Of a DNA stretch of 64,000 nt, positions 58,501 through 64,000 are shown one piece after another; the first letter of the stretch is position 1, and each line of letters starts with the position of its first letter. The position numbers and the translations under genes were made by a program. The notes under the pieces are model-generated. The model was not told the DNA's origin and ran no database searches. It worked only from the letters and a program-made list of their open reading frames with translations. The stretch covers positions 317,891-381,890 of the forward strand of contig JADKEK010000006.1 of the NCBI GenBank assembly GCA_016718035.1, in the 5' to 3' direction. The stretch is from Bacteroidota bacterium. GTDB taxonomy: Bacteria; Bacteroidota; Bacteroidia; Chitinophagales; BACL12.

Positions 58501-61500
58501 TTGTAGGTTCCGATACTTTAAATCCTTTCCAGTTTGATGAATATTTACTTAGTTATTCTAGAGATAGTATATTTAATATTGATACTAACCTTATACATAT
58601 CGACGAGGTTGATCCTTATGTTGTTGATGACTGTGGCACCGGACATACAGACTTGCGCCTGGAAGTTGAATATTTTGAAACTTGTACTGATGCCACCATT
58701 GTAGAGACAGCAACCTTAACCCTTTGGGAAACAATATGGATGACCAATCATCTAGATTTTACAAGGAGTTGGACATGTGAAGAAATCCAGGATACTTTAA
58801 ATGACCAGTTTAACCTCACATCGCCACCTAGCTTATGGAATTATATTCAAACAGATGAAGACTGGAATAACCTGGTATCTTTATATGCGGCTGAGCGCTG
58901 GAATTATATTTTTAGGAGGGCGACCATTGTTAGCAATGCGTTAAAGGCCGGAAATCAATGTATTGGTGAAGGGGCAGCTTTTTATGATGCAGATGGTGAC
59001 GGAATTTTAGACATTGGATTTGGTGATCTATTTGATGGCGACATTTGTGATTGGCCGAGTGGAATTTACTATTATGATAAAATCAAGCGATTTCAAACTC
59101 CGCAAACTATTTACGGCATATCGGAAAGTGAACTTAATGATGATGATATCTTAGTCGGAATTATTGACTCTTTGGAGGCTGAAGGTGAAACTGCTTACTT
59201 TGAATACACCGGAACATTGCCATTAGCAAGTGATTTACAATGGTTTTTACAAGGTTGGGTAAATCATACTGACGGCATTTGTGCAACAAATCCGCTCAAC
59301 GAAAACCCGGTTTTAACTATTGATTTATTTAATGCACTTGATGATGCAGGGTTTGATGATTGGGAGCCTCAATTATCAGCCGATTCGTTGGTACTAAAAT
59401 GGGCATCAGAAATTGATACTTCATGTAAATTGACCTTAAATTTTCCTTCCAATATTGAAAACCATAATTGGAATTCATCAATTCAAAATATTATGAATAT
59501 TCATGTCCAAGATGCCAGTATCGGAACTTTTAATGTGCAGGTAGTTGTGAAGGATGATGCGACTGACGAATTACTTGAATATGAGGCAACCGGTTCTATT
59601 TGCACGGAGATTATTTTAAATGATAGTTCTATTTTACTTAGTAATTGTGAACCAACAATTGAGGCTAGTGCAATAATGTTAATAATGAACAACTTATTGA
59701 TACATGATAATTTTAATGATGCATCATATACACTTGCTACTGAAGAATATGAGCCTTTGGTTCCAATTCTTGAACCCTATATCGGAAGTAATGTTCCTTT
59801 TAAATGGGAGCACCCTGAGGCAACTAACGATTATTATCTAAAAAATGCAGATGAATCAAGGGAAATTAAACTTTCGTTTAATAGCGCTATACCATACATT
59901 ACTGGCGATACGTCGTTTTTTAATGATTTAAACGGAATCTCGAACCCGGCGTTTGTTGGAACAGTTAATAATTTTTCAGCTATTGTATATACTGATTTCC
60001 CAGCAGTTAGTCCCGTAACTTCAGTTACTGGAACAATGTATTGGTTAAATGAGGCAACATACGAGGCATTTCCTGTAGGTGATTGTGATTTTCCGATTTC
60101 AACGCCATGTAGTGATGATGAACATTATCTTCTCAACGATTTGCAAACTTTACTCAATTACGTGGTTGTAAACAACTTTGTAGAAACAGGTGACTCATTA
60201 ATTCTGGACGATTTGGAAGAAGCCGGATATTCCTCGCTTTTTGCTGAATACAGCGGCGGTTCCACAGCTACAGATTATTGGTATGTTGACCATGTTTCGG
60301 ATTATGCACTTGAAGCTTCACTGAAAAATATTTCCGGCGGACAAATAGAATCTAATTGTCAAATTTATCTAAATATAAACGACCCCTCAGCAGCTACATT
60401 TGAAGAATTGGATTCAATTAATTACCTGGTGGCCGACTTTACATTAAGTATTGATGAAGATAACACCTACAACTTTACCTGTCTTGGATTTAATGAAGGC
60501 GACTCGATTTTAATTAATGGAACTACGAGTTGTATTCCTTTGAAAAATTGTGGCGATTGCCATAGTTTATACAATTATGACTTGGACACAGCATTGGTGT
60601 ATGTTGAAGTAGGATTTACTATTTCATCAGAAGGTACCACTATTCATTATCCTAACAATAATTTCCGATATAGAAAAATATTTGATGATTCAGAATATAC
60701 ATTAATACCTGAAGAAGACACTGAATTATATCTTCCGTGTAATTTTTATGATGGTTTTTCCTTTAAAATTAATGAGATTTATGATCCTGAACTGGGATTT
60801 TACGAAGTTGGAGATACCACTGTTGTAATTGGATTTTGGATTAACAAGAACTATGACTTCGTGTTACTAGCAGATGTTGATGTTGAAACTATTGATTGTA
60901 CATCATTTGGATTTGCATTTGGTGTTCTTATCCCTGGTCCCGATATTGCTATTCAAGATTGTGACAGCAATTATATTGGTGCCGTGATGCCTGAATTTGA
61001 GTATACAAACCCATGTGTAAGTGAGTTACAGGATATTGCCAATTATAATGGGAATTTTATATGCGAAAATTATATTGATAGTATAAAAAGTGATTTTAAA
61101 CAAAGATACATAGCACACTGTATGACTGTTTTAGAAACCTTTACAGTAGATTACACAATGAGTCAATATCAATATACCTTATATTATTATGACCAGGCCG
61201 GTAACTTAGTGCAAACTGTGCCTCCAGCTGGAGTTGTAATTTTAAATGAAACACAAAGAGATAGCATGAAGGTGTTCCGAACTACAGGAAATACTGAATT
61301 TGAAGTATATTCTGACCATCAACTAGCTACAAATTATAAGTATAATAGCCTTGCACAATTAATATGGCAAAAAACTCCGGATGCAGGAGAAAGTAATTTT
61401 TGGTATGACTATCTTGGTCGATTGGTGCTATCGCAAAATGCAGAACAAAATAAAATTTATTCAGATGAAGAATATATTGATTTTGAAAAATATTCTTATA

Positions 61501-64000
61501 CACAGTTTGACAACCTGGGTCGAATAATTGAAGTTGGTGAATTATGGTCTTCCCCTGATAGTGAAGATGCAGTCGGGTTTTATGATGATATTAATGATAC
61601 AGAAAATTTCCCATCCAATATTGCAGCATTTCGATATGACGTTACTAGCACTTACTATAATGATGCAATATTTGCCGACCTGCCATTTGAAGATGGGCAA
61701 CAATATTTGCGCAATAGAATTGCTTCAGTTACTATTGAAAAAACTTACGATAATAATCCAGCAACTTATAATAGTGCCACTCATTATAGTTACGATATTC
61801 ATGGAAATGTTAATGAATTAATTCAGGATAATTATGAATTAGCAGTTCTAAATCAACAGTTTAAACGGTTAGCATATATTTATGACCTGTTGAGTGGTAA
61901 TGTCCATTTTGTAAAATATCAGCAAGATAGTATTGATCAGTTTTATCATAAATATACCTACGATGCCGATAATCGAATACGGACAGTTGAAACCAGTCGC
62001 GACCAAAAAATTTGGGAGCAGGATGCAAAATATTTTTATTATGCACATGGCCCGTTAGCACGCACCGAAATTGGTGATAACGACGTTCAAGGAACCGATT
62101 TTGCTTATACGATACAGGGTTGGCTAAAAGGTGTTAATAGTACTGCATTAAATACAGCTGCTGACATGGGAAAAGATGCAAAAACCGGGGGCGGGACATT
62201 GCACTTGCATACAGCCTCTGATGCGTTTGGGTTTGTACTCGAATATTTTAAAGGTGATTACACACAAATTAATATATCAGGTGTTAACAAAGATTTTATG
62301 GCATCGCAAAAAAATGCCGGTGGTTATTTCCCTTACTACACTTCAACCCCTGACCTTTATAATGGTAATATTCGTGCCATGAGCACAGCCTTAATGGATA
62401 CAGGCAGAACCAAAGTTAACGTGCTTGGTAAAACATATACATACGACCAGCTTAATCGTATTAAGAGCAGTTACTCATTTGAAAAATCAAACATGCACTT
62501 AACGGGTGGTTTTTCATGGATTGGGCTCAATTCGACCAACAAATGGGCTACTGAATATAATTATGACGGTAATGGAAACATACTGAAACACCGCAGATCA
62601 GGCGATTCTACCGTTTTATGGACGATGGACAGCCTTACTTATTACTATTATGAAGGTACAAATCAATTAAAATACGTACACGATGGATCAGCATCGGGTA
62701 ACTATAATGTTGATATTGATAATCAAACAGATACCAATAATTATGTGTATGATGCAATAGGCAATTTAACCGGTGATGATGCAGAAGGCATTCAAAAAAT
62801 TAAATGGAATGTATACGGTAAAATAGAAAGTATTAAATTTACAGGCGCCAGCGGGAAACCGGATTTAGTTTTCGGATATGATGCAATGGGCAATAGAATT
62901 TCAAAAAAGGTAATGCCACAATCAGCAGGAGACACAATTACTACTTACTATGTGCGGGATGCTACCGGCAATACTATGGCTACGTACCTTCGAAAAGGTT
63001 ATACTGCTTCCGACACATTAAGGTTAAGCGAACAACACATTTATGGTTCATCAAGGCTTGGAATGGTAAGCACAAGTCTACTGTTAAGTGAACAGTTGGA
63101 TACCTCAAATATATATACAAGGCTATTGGGTGAAAAGCGATATGAATTAAGTAATCATTTAGGTAATGTATTGGCAGTAATTACCGACCGCAGGTTTTCA
63201 ATCCAATCAGGTGCAACCACAACCATTGCCTACTACGAACCAGATGTTTTAGCAGCACAAGATTACGACCCGTTCGGGATGTTGTTGGAAGGAAGAAATT
63301 GGGAAGGGGGAAGTGAGTATAGATACGGGTTTAATACACAGGAACAAGATGATGAAGTATATGGAAATGGGAATTTGAATACTGCTGAATTTTGGGAGTA
63401 TGATACACGCCTTGGTAGAAGATGGAATGTTGATCCAAAGGGGCAATTTGATTCAAAATATGTTTCTTTTGGAAATAATCCACTTAACGGAATAGATTAT
63501 GATGGAGCTTGGTTTTGGGAGAAATCTAATGTAAGACAGGCGCGAAAATTTGCAAAAGTAACGGGTGGTGAATTCGATAAGTGGAAAAGCGAAAAAGATG
63601 GAACTACGAAGGCTTCCGTTACTTTTAATGCAAGTGGGTCTGAAAATATAATATTTGATTCCGAGGCTGAAGCTTACAGGTTATCGACACAATATGTTGG
63701 AACCAAAGTATTTGAAGAAGGTAAAGATTATACTAAGTTGTTAGAAGATGTAGGTATTGGATTTTATAAAGCTCAGCGGGCAAATGCACAGGGTTTAAAA
63801 AGAATGTCTTGGGCATTAAAGTCTCTAGATGCTTACGCACGTGGCGAACAAGAGTACGATAGAAGTGGGCAGGCACCTGGCATTATTAAAGGTATTGTTG
63901 GGTTGAATCCTGAAATCGCTTTGATAAATGGATCAAAAGTTTTAGTCGAACATGTTGGCAATTGGACAAACTTAAATGAGCAAGTTCCTAGTGATATTTA
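55506..64000 (+). CDS. Giant Rhs repeat protein with toxin tip, 3' partial
   Basis: The frame from the ATG at 55506 is open to the window end: at least 2,831 residues, with no stop, so the gene continues beyond. It has an N-terminal signal segment (WFSFLLLTCNLVVVQHAKCQ), a long beta-rich region with many acidic and cysteine pairs, then YD repeats from about residue 1,880 (DQAGNLVQTVPPAGV and SNFWYDYLGRLVLSQNAEQN). The pre-core signature ELSNHLGNVLAVITDRR leads to DPFGMLLEGRNWEGG near residue 2,588. The current tip begins with bridge QEQDDEVYGNGNLNTAEF and then GNNPLNGIDYDGAWFWEKSN, ending outside the window, so its toxin type and immunity gene cannot be read. This is the expressed member of the polymorphic toxin system. 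Confidence 0.93.
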   Translation, partial: MGKINLYHELKSIKWFSFLLLTCNLVVVQHAKCQTVDAVAYKYLYQFTTSGSGQSITVADNSGTSAYFTDAVNFTDVAVNNYIKLDFDPDVHYYISGTTLKTYIAQIELKKYALNADSSAYNTAVGDTILLKVTYDPKNKSIYQDKQEFWFDNNYKVKATLLSVKNEVGTSYTLSGLPQSLRLEAGINIERYFDFDPEEISSTLEVSYDTSINHLIIQNFAIDGALAYDIEWTYVNDYKGNALEEHLTESQAQFYFHNNSTRIQVNSDEPIAIPAIFDRGWVVFRVRALAKDTSDFEKWYHGEWSILDYYDKNNYDADSLPDYDNIASIENPNAFIYISDTSSTNLKPVHEWGKNWSYQCTYAEEGKMKHVVSYFDGVMFNRQNVTQNNTDDVALVGETIYDHQGRPAMQILPVPVTTSEIKYYPNFNKADSLGFTPKYNKTHFDLDLTDCSIEVLPMSESTGASNYYSPSNAEHSLQNAYIPDAENYPFVITRWEPDNSGRVSMQSGVGKTHKIDSSYTTRYIYEKPLQEELDLIFGANVGNMSYYNKSSIIDPNGQVSVSYTDAKGQVIATALAGAVPENMTALTTDDLTETLYDEHRADFEADLLGISDSLPHGANNYYNGELNSYTLNYPFFVPENDLDYHYIYTVNDINFSDSCLDEICLDCVYDLTIGLTNECGDQMLNNEGNPFKLQIGDMPSNSNLDSALSCLSTDSVNTQLTDDAIFNVVLDQGNYMLSKTLTLNQEALDFYAQMYVDTASCLLTLEDFIDSAMADLDTTGCYLDCDYCDSIRELSVEEYISANMDSAGSSDDTLMWKEMYYSNIQQCEILCEIGVGNDPCFAGYMMMLQDMSPGGQYAELYNPATGEIDVDYFALSVLNESNILQVRAVDAIEYEPNWRNPKFKNNAGDWISGYYDENGTTRAIIYPIDTGLGYYPESIDGIGHYTADGIRFIYPEEIKYVQDFVSLFQPSWASSLIIYHPEYFYYQYCAEDSYDCFAIVGSDTLNPFQFDEYLLSYSRDSIFNIDTNLIHIDEVDPYVVDDCGTGHTDLRLEVEYFETCTDATIVETATLTLWETIWMTNHLDFTRSWTCEEIQDTLNDQFNLTSPPSLWNYIQTDEDWNNLVSLYAAERWNYIFRRATIVSNALKAGNQCIGEGAAFYDADGDGILDIGFGDLFDGDICDWPSGIYYYDKIKRFQTPQTIYGISESELNDDDILVGIIDSLEAEGETAYFEYTGTLPLASDLQWFLQGWVNHTDGICATNPLNENPVLTIDLFNALDDAGFDDWEPQLSADSLVLKWASEIDTSCKLTLNFPSNIENHNWNSSIQNIMNIHVQDASIGTFNVQVVVKDDATDELLEYEATGSICTEIILNDSSILLSNCEPTIEASAIMLIMNNLLIHDNFNDASYTLATEEYEPLVPILEPYIGSNVPFKWEHPEATNDYYLKNADESREIKLSFNSAIPYITGDTSFFNDLNGISNPAFVGTVNNFSAIVYTDFPAVSPVTSVTGTMYWLNEATYEAFPVGDCDFPISTPCSDDEHYLLNDLQTLLNYVVVNNFVETGDSLILDDLEEAGYSSLFAEYSGGSTATDYWYVDHVSDYALEASLKNISGGQIESNCQIYLNINDPSAATFEELDSINYLVADFTLSIDEDNTYNFTCLGFNEGDSILINGTTSCIPLKNCGDCHSLYNYDLDTALVYVEVGFTISSEGTTIHYPNNNFRYRKIFDDSEYTLIPEEDTELYLPCNFYDGFSFKINEIYDPELGFYEVGDTTVVIGFWINKNYDFVLLADVDVETIDCTSFGFAFGVLIPGPDIAIQDCDSNYIGAVMPEFEYTNPCVSELQDIANYNGNFICENYIDSIKSDFKQRYIAHCMTVLETFTVDYTMSQYQYTLYYYDQAGNLVQTVPPAGVVILNETQRDSMKVFRTTGNTEFEVYSDHQLATNYKYNSLAQLIWQKTPDAGESNFWYDYLGRLVLSQNAEQNKIYSDEEYIDFEKYSYTQFDNLGRIIEVGELWSSPDSEDAVGFYDDINDTENFPSNIAAFRYDVTSTYYNDAIFADLPFEDGQQYLRNRIASVTIEKTYDNNPATYNSATHYSYDIHGNVNELIQDNYELAVLNQQFKRLAYIYDLLSGNVHFVKYQQDSIDQFYHKYTYDADNRIRTVETSRDQKIWEQDAKYFYYAHGPLARTEIGDNDVQGTDFAYTIQGWLKGVNSTALNTAADMGKDAKTGGGTLHLHTASDAFGFVLEYFKGDYTQINISGVNKDFMASQKNAGGYFPYYTSTPDLYNGNIRAMSTALMDTGRTKVNVLGKTYTYDQLNRIKSSYSFEKSNMHLTGGFSWIGLNSTNKWATEYNYDGNGNILKHRRSGDSTVLWTMDSLTYYYYEGTNQLKYVHDGSASGNYNVDIDNQTDTNNYVYDAIGNLTGDDAEGIQKIKWNVYGKIESIKFTGASGKPDLVFGYDAMGNRISKKVMPQSAGDTITTYYVRDATGNTMATYLRKGYTASDTLRLSEQHIYGSSRLGMVSTSLLLSEQLDTSNIYTRLLGEKRYELSNHLGNVLAVITDRRFSIQSGATTTIAYYEPDVLAAQDYDPFGMLLEGRNWEGGSEYRYGFNTQEQDDEVYGNGNLNTAEFWEYDTRLGRRWNVDPKGQFDSKYVSFGNNPLNGIDYDGAWFWEKSNVRQARKFAKVTGGEFDKWKSEKDGTTKASVTFNASGSENIIFDSEAEAYRLSTQYVGTKVFEEGKDYTKLLEDVGIGFYKAQRANAQGLKRMSWALKSLDAYARGEQEYDRSGQAPGIIKGIVGLNPEIALINGSKVLVEHVGNWTNLNEQVPSDI
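63267..63332 (+). repeat. Rhs core of the expressed gene, inverted to all orphan cores
   Basis: 66-bp core from GACCCGTTCGGGATGTTG to ATACGGGTTT. It is 64/66 identical to B1 and B2 by eye and lies in the opposite orientation to every orphan core in the array. Confidence 0.93.

Noticed and set aside
54809..64000. Short frames in other phases inside the last 8.5 kb (for example at 56308, 61528 and 62176)
   Set aside because: The frame from 55506 is open throughout and carries signal peptide, YD repeats and core; the others are shadows.
1..64000. tRNA, rRNA, riboswitch or phage structural genes
   Set aside because: I looked for cloverleaf ends, rRNA-like conserved stretches and phage head or tail genes and saw none that I could support.

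Overview
The window comes from a Bacteroidota chromosome. The evidence is the secreted proteins with a C-terminal T9SS-type sorting domain, the giant Rhs proteins of the Bacteroidota type, TANFOR-like secreted proteins, an AT-rich base composition and short spacing between genes. Chitinophagia or Saprospiria would fit, but the sequence alone does not fix the class.

Left part (1-24.2 kb). This is mostly ordinary chromosome: the 3' end of clpB, a lipoprotein, a prolyl oligopeptidase, a DUF5713-like protein and a zinc-independent MDR oxidoreductase. Next comes a minus-strand secretion/surface cluster (5.8-17.1 kb) made of an outer-membrane barrel protein, a giant TANFOR-like protein of about 2,515 residues split by two one-base frameshifts, and an Fn3-like protein. 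A repeat-rich spacer follows, then a secreted protein with an S74 intramolecular chaperone and a T9SS domain, an unknown helical protein, a HAD hydrolase, a DinB-like protein and an RsmH-family methyltransferase.

Middle part (25.1-43.4 kb, minus strand). This is an array of at least nine displaced ('orphan') Rhs C-terminal toxin cassettes, named here from left to right A, B1, C, D, F, G, B2, H and I. Eight of the nine carry a full conserved core of about 66 bp that encodes DPFGMLL...GF; in G the core is partly deleted. A diverged toxin and, in most cases, a small immunity-like gene with a signal peptide or lipobox follow. A tyrosine recombinase gene (42.3-43.4 kb, frameshifted, catalytic residues all present) sits 41 bp ahead of the first cassette, on the same strand. 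One whole cassette unit is duplicated (27.0-28.8 and 36.5-38.2 kb), with both ends of the duplication at the core.

Right part (43.8-64 kb, plus strand). This is the matching expression locus: an outer-membrane barrel gene, a TANFOR-like secreted protein, a lipoprotein, a giant Rhs-related protein (48.2-54.8 kb), a small secreted protein, and a giant Rhs protein (55.5 kb to beyond the window end). The last carries the same core at 63267-63332 followed by its current toxin tip.

How it may work (inference). The expressed core and the orphan cores are in opposite orientation, so a single crossover between them would invert the DNA between and swap the toxin tip without losing any cassette. With the recombinase at the head of the array and core-to-core cassette duplication, this looks like an integron- or shufflon-like toxin-switching system. 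A caution applies: about fifteen frameshifts in this window can each be repaired by adding one base, often in a homopolymer, so many apparent pseudogenes may be sequencing errors.
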